NCBI RefSeq assembly: GCF_023101165.1 | Contig: NZ_CP078076.1 | Location: forward strand, 2,914,001 to 2,978,000 | From: Microbacterium sufflavum | Lineage (GTDB): Bacteria > Actinomycetota > Actinomycetes > Actinomycetales > Microbacteriaceae | Direction: 5' to 3' | Length of the DNA stretch: 64,000 nt | Part shown: piece by piece, positions 52,778 to 61,711 of the stretch | Layout: the number at the start of each line of letters is the position of its first letter | Position numbering within the stretch: position 1 is the first letter of the stretch | The notes under the pieces: model-generated | Database searches by the model: none | What the model was told of the DNA's origin: nothing | The model's input: only the letters and a program-made list of their open reading frames with translations | Made by a program: the position numbers and the translations under genes

Positions 52778-53794
52778 ATGACTCGTCTTTCTCTCGCGCC
52801 CCGCATCCGCTACCTCCTCGGCCGCGCCCGTCGCATCGACGTCGGCTCCGTCGTCGAGCGAGCGAAGGAGGCCTCTGCACAGCACCACAAGCCCGTCCCG
52901 ACGATCGTCGTGGACATGCTGTGGTCCGCCGCGCGGCACAACGTGGGGTTCCAGGACTACATCGACTACGACTTCGCGATGCTCACCCGTGCCGAGCGCG
53001 ACACCTACATGACGCACCCCGTGTCGAACCAGCTCTCCCAGAAGTACGACCGCCCGGACTTCCGGTGGATCTTCCAGGACAAGATCGAGTTCAACCGGAA
53101 GTTCTCCGAGCACCTCCATCGCGAGTGGCTGGTGGTCGAAGAGGGCAACGCCGCCGAGGTGCGCGCGCTCACGGAACGCCTGGGGACCATCGTCACCAAG
53201 GAGCCGATCGGTCAGGCGGGCACCGGTGTGCACCGGTACCACGCGGCCGATATCGACGACTGGGATGCCTTCCACCGCGGGCTGCTGAGTCGCGGCGAGC
53301 TCCTCATCGAAGAGGTCATCCGACAGCACGACGACCTCGCCGCCGTCTGCCCTGGCACCGTGAACACGACCCGCATCACCGCGTTCTTCGACGGCGAGAA
53401 GGCGCACATCCTCGCGATGGCTCAGAAGTTCGGGCGGGGCGCCGTGAGTGATCAGATGACTTTCGGGGGCTTCTACACGATGCTCGACGAGAACGGACAC
53501 GCGGTCGGCGCGGGGTACGACTCGCACGGCCACGTGCACGAGACGCACCCGGACTCGGGCTTCCGCATCGCGGACTTCCAGCTGCCCTTCATGGACGAGG
53601 TGCGAGCCTTCATCGACCGCGTGGCCAGGGTCGTGCCCGAGGTGCAGTACGTCGGCTGGGACGTCGTCGTCACGCCGGACGGTCCCGTGCTCGTCGAGGG
53701 CAACTGGGGCGCCGGCGTGTACGAGAACAAGCCCAGCGTCACCGGGATCCGCACCGGCCACAAGCCGCGCTACCGCGAGGTCATCGGGTTCTGA
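52778..53794 (+). CDS. ATP-grasp ligase, sugar-transfer-associated type
   Basis: A 338-residue protein matching the sugar-transfer-associated ATP-grasp family. Visible parts are IVTKEPIGQAGTGVHRY (ATP-binding lysine strand), LLIEEVIRQHDDLAAVCPGT (EE in the hinge), NTTRITAFFDGEKAHILAMA, and VGWDVVVTPDGPVLVEGNWG (metal-binding Asp/Glu/Asn). Such enzymes join a carboxylate to an amine. It is divergent from the racemase-like pair and convergent with a CofE-like ligase, which suggests that all act on one amino-acid-containing product. TAGACT at 52745 and GGAG before the ATG mark its promoter and ribosome site. Confidence 0.8.
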   Translation: MTRLSLAPRIRYLLGRARRIDVGSVVERAKEASAQHHKPVPTIVVDMLWSAARHNVGFQDYIDYDFAMLTRAERDTYMTHPVSNQLSQKYDRPDFRWIFQDKIEFNRKFSEHLHREWLVVEEGNAAEVRALTERLGTIVTKEPIGQAGTGVHRYHAADIDDWDAFHRGLLSRGELLIEEVIRQHDDLAAVCPGTVNTTRITAFFDGEKAHILAMAQKFGRGAVSDQMTFGGFYTMLDENGHAVGAGYDSHGHVHETHPDSGFRIADFQLPFMDEVRAFIDRVARVVPEVQYVGWDVVVTPDGPVLVEGNWGAGVYENKPSVTGIRTGHKPRYREVIGF

Positions 53795-53804
53795 CCACCA
53801 CGAC

Positions 53805-53836
53805 AGAACGCCCCCGGATTCCTCCGGGGGCGTTCT
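53805..53836. terminator. bidirectional terminator, 14-bp stem
   Basis: AGAACGCCCCCGGA (53805-53818), loop TTCC, and the perfect partner (53823-53836), between the convergent ATP-grasp and CofE-like genes. Confidence 0.8.
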
Positions 53837-53851
53837 CGTCGAACCAGCGGA

Positions 53852-54544
53852 TCAGACCGCGCGGACGATGCCGAGCGGCGTGGACTCCAGTCCCTGGCCG
53901 AGCGGATTGTCGCCGAGGATCTTCACCAGCCGGGCTTCGCCGGCCTTGTCGAGCGTCGATCCGAGGATGTTGCCGCCGAGGTCGTTGATGTCCACCACCG
54001 CGACCTCCACCTGCCCACCGAGCAGGCCCTTGAGCCGTGCTGCGACGCCGTCCGGGTCCTTCGGGCCGAGCACCACGGCCTGGTTGTATGGCGGGATCGT
54101 GTGCTTGGTGGGGCCATCGATCGCGCGCGCCTTGTCCCCGGCGATGCGATAGAAGTCACCCTTTCGTCCGAACGCCTTGGTGACCGCCGAGACGGCGGCG
54201 GCGAACAGGATACGCGGCGTGCCGCACTCCCGCAGGGCCATCTCCATGGTCTCGGGCATGCCGAGCCCGATGCCGTAGGGCGTGCGCGTGACGTACTTCG
54301 AGAGGAACAGCGCGAGCTTGCGCGGCGTGATCTCGTCCAGGCGGTACGACCGACCCTGCGTGATCGCCACGATCTTCTCCGTGACGAACAGCAGGTCTCC
54401 CGGCTGCACGGCGTCCTTCGCGTATTCGGTGATGACCGCGTCGAGGTCGTCGTCCGGCATCACCACGCGGGTGCGCAACGGGATGCGCGCGTAGCTCGTG
54501 CCGTCGACGCTGGTCTCGAGCGCCTTGCCCTCGTTCGCCTGCAT
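53852..54544 (-). CDS. CofE-like (F420-0:L-glutamate ligase family) protein
   Basis: A 230-residue protein of the CofE/F420-0 gamma-glutamyl-ligase fold: DLLFVTEKIVAITQGRSYRL at the nucleotide site, PYGIGLGMPETMEMALRECG, GDFYRIAGDKARAIDGP and VAVVDINDLGGNILGST. Members make gamma-glutamyl amide bonds with GTP. No other F420 gene is in view. Its neighbours are racemase-like and ATP-grasp genes, so a role outside F420 is likely. The ATG shares a base with the rpoD stop (TGATG), so it is translated with the principal sigma factor. Confidence 0.8.
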   Translation of the reverse strand: MQANEGKALETSVDGTSYARIPLRTRVVMPDDDLDAVITEYAKDAVQPGDLLFVTEKIVAITQGRSYRLDEITPRKLALFLSKYVTRTPYGIGLGMPETMEMALRECGTPRILFAAAVSAVTKAFGRKGDFYRIAGDKARAIDGPTKHTIPPYNQAVVLGPKDPDGVAARLKGLLGGQVEVAVVDINDLGGNILGSTLDKAGEARLVKILGDNPLGQGLESTPLGIVRAV

Positions 54545-55782
54545 CACTCGAGGTAGTCCCGCAGCGACTGCGAGCGGCTCGGGTGGCGCAGCTTGGCCAT
54601 CGTCTTCGACTCGATCTGACGGATCCGCTCACGCGTCACGCCGAACGTGTCACCGATCTGGTCGAGCGTCTTGGGCTGACCGTCGCCCAGGCCGAAGCGC
54701 ATGCGGATCACGCCCGCCTCCCGCTCCGAGAGCGAGTCGAGCAGCTGCTCGAGCTGGCGCTGCAGCATCGTGAAGCCCACGGCATCGGCGGGGACGACCG
54801 CCTCGGTGTCCTCGATCAGGTCACCGAACTCGCTGTCGCCGTCTTCACCGAGCGGAGTGTGCAGGGAGATGGGCTCACGGCCGTACTTCTGCACCTCCAC
54901 GACCTTCTCCGGGGTCATGTCGAGCTCGCGGCTCAGCTCCTCCGGGGTGGGCTCACGACCCAGGTCCTGCAGCATCTGCCGCTGCACGCGGGCGAGCTTG
55001 TTGATGACCTCGACCATGTGCACGGGGATGCGGATCGTGCGGGCCTGGTCGGCCATGGCGCGCGTGATCGCCTGACGGATCCACCAGGTCGCATAGGTCG
55101 AGAACTTGAAGCCCTTGGTGTAGTCGAACTTCTCGACGGCGCGGATCAGACCGAGGTTGCCCTCCTGGATCAGGTCGAGGAACTGCATGCCGCGACCGGT
55201 GTACCGCTTGGCGAGCGAGACGACGAGCCGCAGGTTCGCGCCGAGCAGGTGGCTCTTGGCTCGCTGGCCGTCGCGGGCGACCCACTGGAGGTCGAGACCC
55301 AGCTGACTCGACTTCTCGGCCGGGGTCATCGCGGACAGCTTCTCCTCGGCGAACAGACCCGCCTCGATGCGCATCGCGAGCTCGACCTCTTCGGCCGCGT
55401 TCAGCAGCGCGACCTTTCCGATCTGCTTCAGGTAGTCCTTGACGGGGTCGGCCGTGGCGCCGGTGATCTGCGTCGAGTAGACGGGGACGTCCTCGTCGTC
55501 GTTCGACGAGATGACGATCGCGCCGGTGGGCAGCGGCTCGGTGAACGCCGGCTTGGCGTCCTCCTCCTCGTCGTCCCCCGCGCTCTCCTCGGCGGAATCG
55601 GTCGCGGCGTCGTCTTCCTCGACGACCTCCTCCGACTTCTTCTTCTTCGCCGCGCCGCGCTTGGCGGCACCGCGCTTGGCGGGCGCTGCCTCGTCGAGGT
55701 TCTCGACCTCGATCTCCTCGTCGGGCGTGGGTTCTTCGGCGGCCTTCTTCGTCCGTGTGTTCTTCGTCGTGGCAGGAGTCAC
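54544..55782 (-). CDS. rpoD: RNA polymerase principal sigma factor
   Basis: A 412-residue primary sigma factor (RpoD/SigA/HrdB class). The first 95 residues are a Lys/Glu-rich disordered region. [20 protein letters not shown] is region 1.2, [20 protein letters not shown] through [20 protein letters not shown] is region 2, and the end [20 protein letters not shown] is region 4.2. It directs the TANNNT promoters noted across this window. Downstream CofE-like translation is coupled to it. Confidence 0.95.
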   Translation of the reverse strand: MTPATTKNTRTKKAAEEPTPDEEIEVENLDEAAPAKRGAAKRGAAKKKKSEEVVEEDDAATDSAEESAGDDEEEDAKPAFTEPLPTGAIVISSNDDEDVPVYSTQITGATADPVKDYLKQIGKVALLNAAEEVELAMRIEAGLFAEEKLSAMTPAEKSSQLGLDLQWVARDGQRAKSHLLGANLRLVVSLAKRYTGRGMQFLDLIQEGNLGLIRAVEKFDYTKGFKFSTYATWWIRQAITRAMADQARTIRIPVHMVEVINKLARVQRQMLQDLGREPTPEELSRELDMTPEKVVEVQKYGREPISLHTPLGEDGDSEFGDLIEDTEAVVPADAVGFTMLQRQLEQLLDSLSEREAGVIRMRFGLGDGQPKTLDQIGDTFGVTRERIRQIESKTMAKLRHPSRSQSLRDYLE

Positions 55783-55950
55783 GTTTCGCCTTTCACGGAG
55801 CCGATCACGGGCCCCGGGACATTTCGGACACTAGTAAGACCCTTGTCAAGTCCGGAGTTCGAAAACGCCGATTGACAACGGGTCGGACTCCTAGTATCGC
55901 ACACGTGTGGCGCTCCGGATGCAATCCGGCGAAGTTCGCGTCGATCCGGC

Positions 55951-56892
55951 TCAGCCGCGGCCGGGCTTGTCCTCGTCGCCCGACGGTCGCGTGGCCAGGT
56001 AGCGCTCGAGCTCCGCCGCCAGCTCGTCCGCGCTCGGCAGGTCGCGCTCGCTGAACCCGCCCTCGTCGTAGCTGTCGTCCTCGGGGTCGCGGCCTGCCAT
56101 GTAGGCGTCGTAGCGGCGCTCCAGGTTGTGGACCATCTGCTGCAGCTCGTCGTTCGCCGCGACCTGCTCGTCCACCCTGGCGATGTAGTCCTCCCGGCGC
56201 TCGCGCACGGCGTCGAGCATGAGCACCAGTCCCGTGGATGCCATGAGCTTCTCGGCCGCGGCGCTGACCGCGTCGGGGTTCTCCGTCTCGGCGAGGTAAT
56301 GAGGCACGAGCAGCACGAAGCCCACCACTCGTTCGCCGCGCTCGGCGAAACGGAACTCCAGCAGATGCCCCGCGGTCGCCGGCACCTGCGTACGCGGGCG
56401 CCACACCGAGTGCGAGACCACGAGGTCACGACGGTTGCCGCTCACCGTCGTGCCGATGGGGCGGGTATGCGGCACGGGCATGGCGATCGAATGCACCCAG
56501 TGCAGTCCGGATGCCTCGTACTCCGCGGCGAGGTCGAGCACGGTCTCGGCGAAGGCGTTCCACGCGAAGTCCGGTTCGTAGCCCGCGAGGAGGAGGAACG
56601 GGCGACCGAGGGCGTCCGTCGCGAGCGAGAGCTCCAGCCGAGGCGGCCGGAACTCGGTGAGGTGGTCCTGATCGAAGGAGATCACCGGACGGCGGGCCCG
56701 GTAGTCGAGGAGCACATCGTTGTCGAAGATCACGAGCGGCTGCGGCGATGTGGACTCGCGGAGGTGGTCGATCAGTCCGGACACCGCGCTCCCGGCATCC
56801 GTGAAGCCGGTCAGGAGCACGACGAGGGGCAGTCCGTGCGACACCGTCGGCGCGTTCGCGACGCGTTCGTGGATCTCTCCGGAGAAGGGCAT
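55951..56892 (-). CDS. PAC2 family (proteasome assembly chaperone-like) protein
   Basis: A 313-residue protein with the PAC2 fold: LVVLLTGFTDAGSAVSGLID at the start, PFLLLAGYEPDFAWNAFAET, SIAMPVPHTRPIGTTVSGNR and GFVLLVPHYLAETENPDAV. The C-terminal helical tail is acidic. In actinobacteria it is linked by context to the Pup-proteasome, but no direct evidence is present here. Confidence 0.83.
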   Translation of the reverse strand: MPFSGEIHERVANAPTVSHGLPLVVLLTGFTDAGSAVSGLIDHLRESTSPQPLVIFDNDVLLDYRARRPVISFDQDHLTEFRPPRLELSLATDALGRPFLLLAGYEPDFAWNAFAETVLDLAAEYEASGLHWVHSIAMPVPHTRPIGTTVSGNRRDLVVSHSVWRPRTQVPATAGHLLEFRFAERGERVVGFVLLVPHYLAETENPDAVSAAAEKLMASTGLVLMLDAVRERREDYIARVDEQVAANDELQQMVHNLERRYDAYMAGRDPEDDSYDEGGFSERDLPSADELAAELERYLATRPSGDEDKPGRG

Positions 56893-57006
56893 GACTCCAT
56901 GCTACGAGCAGGTCCCGACGAGGGGCCCCGGGCCGTCTCGCTGAGAGCGAACACGCGGGGGCACGCGGGGCCGCCCGGTCGCAGAGGTCCTCCTAGGATG
57001 GAGAGC

Positions 57007-58482
57007 ATGACGCTTCCCGTGCTCTCGCACACCACCGATCAGTTCCCCGGAAGCGCTGCCGATGCCGCAGTGCTCGTCGTTCCCGATCTCTCGGATTCGG
57101 CCGAGTCGCTGGGGGCCTACCCCGGCCTCGCCGAGGTCCTCGAAGGCATCGGGTTCACCGGTGCCGCCGGATCGTTCGCCCGCGTGTACGCGCCCGACGT
57201 CTCCACCCTGCCGTTCGCCGTCGTCGGTGCAGGGAAGAGCATCGACGACGCCGCGATCCGCAGCGCCGCCGGTGTCGCCCTCCGCTCGCTGACCGGGTTC
57301 CCGCACGTCGCGCTCGGGCTCGCCTCCGGCCTCGACGGCCACGCCGCCGCCGCCGCCGAGGGGGCCGTGCTCGGCGGTCACCGCTTCGACGGCTACCGCA
57401 CCGAGAAGGGCAAGGCGCGCGCCGAACGGATCACCGTCCACGCCGACCTCGACGACGAGACGATCACCCGAGCGCAGACCCTGGGCGAAGCCGTCGCGCT
57501 GATCAAGGATCTGGTGAACGTCCCCGCGGAGTGGCAGAGCCCCGCGCAGCTCGCGCAGAGCGCGGCCGACAGCGTCGCCGAGCTCGACGTCACCGTCGAC
57601 ATCTTCGACGAGGCCGCGCTGGCGGAGCAGGGCTTCGGCGGAATCCTCGGGGTCGGGCAGGGGTCCGACCGGCCGCCGCGTCTGGTCCGCCTCGACTACT
57701 CCCCCGCAGACGCCGTGCGGCACCTCGCCCTGGTCGGCAAGGGCATCACGTTCGACACCGGTGGCCTCTCCCTCAAGCCGGCCGCCTCGATGGTGGGCAT
57801 GAAGTTCGACATGGCCGGGGCCGCGACGTCCCTGGCCGCCCTTCGCGCCATCGCCCGGCTCGGGCTCCCGGTGCGCGTCACCGCCTGGCTCTGCATCACC
57901 GACAACATGCCGTCCGGCCGGGCCCTGCGCCCCGGTGATGTCATCCGCATCCTCGACGGCACGACGGTCGAGGTGCAGAACACCGACGCCGAGGGGCGCC
58001 TGGTCCTCGCCGACGGCCTGGTCGCCGCCAGCCGAGAGCACCCCGACGTCATCATCGACGTCGCGACGCTGACCGGTGCGATCGTCGCCGCCCTCGGACA
58101 CCGGCACACGGGCGTGTTCGGCGACGACGAGACGGTGACGCGGTTCCTCGCCGCGGCGGAGCAGACCGGAGAGCCCGCCTGGCACATGCCGCTGCCCTCG
58201 TACATGGAGGAGTCCCTCGAGTCGCCGATCGCCGACCTGCAGAACGCGAACATGGGCGACCGGATGGGCGGCGCCTCGTTCGCCGGTCTGTTCCTGCGAC
58301 GCTTCGTCGGACCGGTCTCGGACGCCGAGGACGCCGCCCGCATCCCCTGGGTGCACCTCGACATCGCGGGCTCTGGCGAACACGCCGGTGCGCCGTACGG
58401 CTTCACGGAGAAGGGTCCAACGGGGGCGATGGTCCGATCGATCGTCGCCTTCGCCGAAGCAGCATCCCACACGGAGGCATAA
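57007..58482 (+). CDS. pepA: leucyl aminopeptidase
   Basis: A 491-residue M17 peptidase. Metal and active sites: LVGKGITFDTGGLSLKPAAS (Lys, Asp), MKFDMAGAA (Asp) and NTDAEGRLVLADGL (Asp, Glu, Arg). It removes N-terminal residues in the cytoplasm. The start at ATG 57007 lies seven bases behind TAGGAT (leaderless) and lpd follows after 5 bases. Confidence 0.93.
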   Translation: MTLPVLSHTTDQFPGSAADAAVLVVPDLSDSAESLGAYPGLAEVLEGIGFTGAAGSFARVYAPDVSTLPFAVVGAGKSIDDAAIRSAAGVALRSLTGFPHVALGLASGLDGHAAAAAEGAVLGGHRFDGYRTEKGKARAERITVHADLDDETITRAQTLGEAVALIKDLVNVPAEWQSPAQLAQSAADSVAELDVTVDIFDEAALAEQGFGGILGVGQGSDRPPRLVRLDYSPADAVRHLALVGKGITFDTGGLSLKPAASMVGMKFDMAGAATSLAALRAIARLGLPVRVTAWLCITDNMPSGRALRPGDVIRILDGTTVEVQNTDAEGRLVLADGLVAASREHPDVIIDVATLTGAIVAALGHRHTGVFGDDETVTRFLAAAEQTGEPAWHMPLPSYMEESLESPIADLQNANMGDRMGGASFAGLFLRRFVGPVSDAEDAARIPWVHLDIAGSGEHAGAPYGFTEKGPTGAMVRSIVAFAEAASHTEA

Positions 58483-58487
58483 CACCG

Positions 58488-59861
58488 ATGACAACCCACA
58501 CCTTCGACATCGTCGTGCTCGGCGGTGGCAGCGGCGGCTACGCGGCCGCGCTGCGCGCCAGCGAACTCGGCAAGTCGGTCGCGCTGATCGAGAAGGACAA
58601 GGTCGGAGGCACCTGTCTGCACCGCGGCTGCATCCCGACCAAAGCGCTGCTGCACGCGGCGGAGGTGGCGGAGCATGTGCGCGACGCCGCAGCGGTGGGG
58701 ATCTCGGCCACCCTCGACGGCATCGACGCGGCGGGCGTGCGGGCATACCGCGAGGGCATCGTCGCGAAGAAGTACAAGGGGCTCGAGGGCCTCGTCAAGG
58801 CGCGTGGCATCACCACGGTCACCGGGACGGGACGGCTCAACGCAGACCGGAGCGTCAGCGTCGGCGACGACGTGTACGTCGGGACGGACGTCGTGCTCGC
58901 CACCGGCTCGTACAGCCGCACGCTTCCAGGGCTCGACATCGGCGGCCGCATCCTGACCAGCGAGCAGGCGCTCGCGCTCGATGTGATCCCCGAGCGCGTC
59001 ATCGTGCTCGGCGGCGGTGTGATCGGCGTGGAGTTCGCGAGCGTCTGGCGCTCCTTCGGTGTCGAGGTCACGATCGTCGAGGCGCTGCCGCACCTCGTGC
59101 CGAACGAGGACATCGCGATGAGCAAGGGGCTCGAGCGCGCGTTCCGGCGCCGCGGCATTCAGTACTCGCTCGGAGTGCGGTTCCAGCAGGCCACCCAGGA
59201 CGACACGTCCGTCAGCGTGACCCTCGAGAACGGCACGGAGCTCACCGCGGACTACCTGCTCGTCGCAGTCGGTCGCGGTCCCGCCACGGCCGATCTGGGC
59301 TTCGAGGAGGCGGGCGTCGTCCTCGACCGCGGATTCGTCACGGTCGACGAGGAACTGCGCACCGGGGTTCCCGGGGTGTGGGCCGTCGGCGACATCATCC
59401 CAGGACTCCAGCTCGCCCACCGGGGCTTCCAGCAGGGCATCGCGGTGGCCGAGCGCATCGCCGGCCTCTCCCCCGCGACGGTCCCCGACGTGCAGATCCC
59501 GAAGGTCACGTACTCCAGCCCCGAGGTCGCCTCGGTCGGGCTGACCGAGGAGGCGGCCGTGGCCGCGCACGGCGCCGACGCGGTGTCGTCCTACGAGTAC
59601 AACCTCGCCGGCAACGGCAAGAGCGAGATCATCGGAACGGGCGGCCTCGTCAAGGTCGTCCGCCAGAAAAACGGCCCGGTGCTCGGCGTGCATCTGATCG
59701 GTGACCGCGTCGGCGAGCTCATCACCGAGGGTCAGCTCGCTGTGGCCTGGGAGGCGCACCCCGAGGACATCGCTCCGCTCATCCATGCGCACCCCACGCA
59801 GAGCGAAGCGCTCGGCGAGGCCTTCCTCGCGCTGGCCGGAAAGCCCCTGCACGCCCTCTGA
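58488..59861 (+). CDS. lpdA: dihydrolipoyl dehydrogenase (E3)
   Basis: A 457-residue flavoprotein disulfide reductase. FAD motif VVLGGGSGGYAAALRA; redox cysteines in GGTCLHRGCIPTKAL; NAD motif VIVLGGGVIGVEFASVW; the catalytic base in IHAHPTQSEALGEAF. It re-oxidises lipoyl groups of the 2-oxo acid dehydrogenases. The next gene, sucB, supplies such lipoyl domains. Confidence 0.95.
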   Translation: MTTHTFDIVVLGGGSGGYAAALRASELGKSVALIEKDKVGGTCLHRGCIPTKALLHAAEVAEHVRDAAAVGISATLDGIDAAGVRAYREGIVAKKYKGLEGLVKARGITTVTGTGRLNADRSVSVGDDVYVGTDVVLATGSYSRTLPGLDIGGRILTSEQALALDVIPERVIVLGGGVIGVEFASVWRSFGVEVTIVEALPHLVPNEDIAMSKGLERAFRRRGIQYSLGVRFQQATQDDTSVSVTLENGTELTADYLLVAVGRGPATADLGFEEAGVVLDRGFVTVDEELRTGVPGVWAVGDIIPGLQLAHRGFQQGIAVAERIAGLSPATVPDVQIPKVTYSSPEVASVGLTEEAAVAAHGADAVSSYEYNLAGNGKSEIIGTGGLVKVVRQKNGPVLGVHLIGDRVGELITEGQLAVAWEAHPEDIAPLIHAHPTQSEALGEAFLALAGKPLHAL

Positions 59862-59927
59862 GCACCAACCGGTGCCTGAGTCACTAAGCTAGACAAGCGT
59901 CATACAACTTCTGAAGGAGACTCAGTC

Positions 59928-61703
59928 ATGAGCACATCCGTGGTCCTCCCCGCTCTCGGTGAGAGCGTCACAGAGGGTACGGTCACCCGCTGGCTCAAGC
60001 AGGTGGGAGACACCGTCCAGGCGGACGAGGGCCTGCTCGAGATCTCGACCGACAAGGTCGACACCGAGATCCCCTCCCCGGTCACCGGCGTGATCGAGGA
60101 GATCCTCGTCGCCGAGGACGAGACCGTCGAGGTCGGTGCCCTGCTCGCTCGCATCGGCGACGGCAGCGCCGCAGCCCCGGCGGGCGACGCGCCCGCTGCG
60201 GCCACCCCCGAAGCGGAGGCCGCCCCTGCCGAGGCCCCTGCCGCGACCGAGACTCCTGCTGAAGCGCCGGCTCCGGCCGAGGCTCCTGCGGCCGAGACTC
60301 CCGCTCCCGCCGCCGAGGCTGCGCCGTCCGGTGACGCCACCGACATCGTGCTCCCCGAGCTCGGCGAGAGCGTCACCGAGGGAACGGTCACCCGCTGGCT
60401 CAAGCAGGTCGGTGACTCGGTCGAGGTCGACGAGGCTCTTCTGGAGATCTCGACGGACAAGGTCGACACGGAGATCCCCTCGCCCGTCGCCGGCGTGCTC
60501 CAGGAGATCGTCGCGGCCGAGGACGAGACCATCGCGGTCGGCGCCGTCCTGGCCCGCGTCGGTTCCGGCGCTGCCCAGCCTGCCGCCACCGAGGCACCTG
60601 CCGCGCCGCAGGCCGCGCCCGAGGCGCCCGCCACCCCGGCACCCGCTGAGGCTCCGGCCGCACCGCAGGCGGCTCCCGCCCAGCCCCAGGCTCCGGCCGC
60701 GGCCCCTGCACCGGCTGCCCCTGCTCCGGCGCAGGCCGCACCGGCTCCCGCAGCGACCGAGGCGCCCGCTCCGAAGCTCTCGCTGCCGACGGAGAACGAC
60801 AACCTCTACGTCACCCCGCTGGTGCGCCGTCTGGCCGCACAGCAGGGCGTGGATCTCGCTTCCGTGACGGGTACCGGTGTCGGCGGGCGCATCCGCAAGG
60901 AGGATGTGCTCAAGGCTGCCGAGTCCGCATCGCAGGCTCCGGCCGCCACGAATGCGGCTCCGGCTCCCGCACCGCTCGAGGTCTCCCCGCTGCGGGGTAC
61001 GACCCAGCCGATGTCGCGTCTGCGCAAGGTGCTCGCCAAGCGCGCGGTCGAGTCCATGCAGCAGACGGCGCAGCTCACCACGGTTGTGGAGGTCGACGTC
61101 ACCGCGCTGGCGGAGTACCGCGACAGCGTCAAGGGCTCGTTCCTCGAGAAGACCGGCGACAAGCTCTCGTTCCTGCCGTTCTTCGCGCTGGCCGCCGCCG
61201 AGGCGCTGCAGGCCTTCCCGATCGTGAACGCGACGGTCGACGGTGAGCAGATCGTCTACCCGGCCACCGAGAACGTCTCGATCGCGGTCGACACCGAGCG
61301 CGGGCTGCTGACTCCGGTGCTGCGCGACGCCGCGTCGAAGAACATCGCTCAGATCGCTCACGAGATCGCCGACCTCGCGGCCCGCACGCGCGACAACAAG
61401 CTGAAGCCGGACGAGCTGGCCGGCGGGACCTTCACGCTGACCAACACCGGTTCCCGCGGTGCGCTGTTCGACACGCCCGTCGTGTTCCTTCCGCAGTCCG
61501 CCATCCTCGGCACCGGCACGGTCGTCAAGCGTCCGGGTCTCGTCAAGGTCGGCGGAACCGACGCGATCGCGGTCCGTTCGTATGTGTACCTCGCTCTGTC
61601 GTACGATCACCGCATCATCGACGGCGCCGACGCGGCGCGCTTCCTCGGTGCGGTGAAGGCGCGCCTCGAAGCGGCGCAGTTCGCCCCGCAGCTGGGCGCC
61701 TGA
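59928..61703 (+). CDS. sucB: 2-oxoglutarate/2-oxo acid dehydrogenase E2 with two lipoyl domains
   Basis: A 591-residue dihydrolipoamide acyltransferase. Two lipoyl domains (about 1-77 and 140-216) share [16 protein letters not shown] and [15 protein letters not shown] almost exactly, with lysine in TDKVD. Long Ala-Pro linkers follow each. The peripheral-subunit-binding domain is [20 protein letters not shown]. The catalytic domain ends in [19 protein letters not shown]. It has AAGGAG before the ATG. It is probably the E2 of the oxoglutarate or pyruvate complex; the acyl specificity is not readable by eye. Confidence 0.92.
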   Translation: MSTSVVLPALGESVTEGTVTRWLKQVGDTVQADEGLLEISTDKVDTEIPSPVTGVIEEILVAEDETVEVGALLARIGDGSAAAPAGDAPAAATPEAEAAPAEAPAATETPAEAPAPAEAPAAETPAPAAEAAPSGDATDIVLPELGESVTEGTVTRWLKQVGDSVEVDEALLEISTDKVDTEIPSPVAGVLQEIVAAEDETIAVGAVLARVGSGAAQPAATEAPAAPQAAPEAPATPAPAEAPAAPQAAPAQPQAPAAAPAPAAPAPAQAAPAPAATEAPAPKLSLPTENDNLYVTPLVRRLAAQQGVDLASVTGTGVGGRIRKEDVLKAAESASQAPAATNAAPAPAPLEVSPLRGTTQPMSRLRKVLAKRAVESMQQTAQLTTVVEVDVTALAEYRDSVKGSFLEKTGDKLSFLPFFALAAAEALQAFPIVNATVDGEQIVYPATENVSIAVDTERGLLTPVLRDAASKNIAQIAHEIADLAARTRDNKLKPDELAGGTFTLTNTGSRGALFDTPVVFLPQSAILGTGTVVKRPGLVKVGGTDAIAVRSYVYLALSYDHRIIDGADAARFLGAVKARLEAAQFAPQLGA

Positions 61704-61711
61704 CCGAACGA

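Noticed and set aside
53852..54544. Evidence for coenzyme F420 biosynthesis from the CofE-like gene and the LLM protein
   Set aside because: No cofC, cofD, fbiC or related genes are visible in the window, and LLM enzymes also use FMN.
60180..60780. Ala-Pro-rich repeats in sucB as a tandem DNA repeat of special meaning
   Set aside because: These are ordinary flexible linkers between lipoyl and catalytic domains of E2 proteins.
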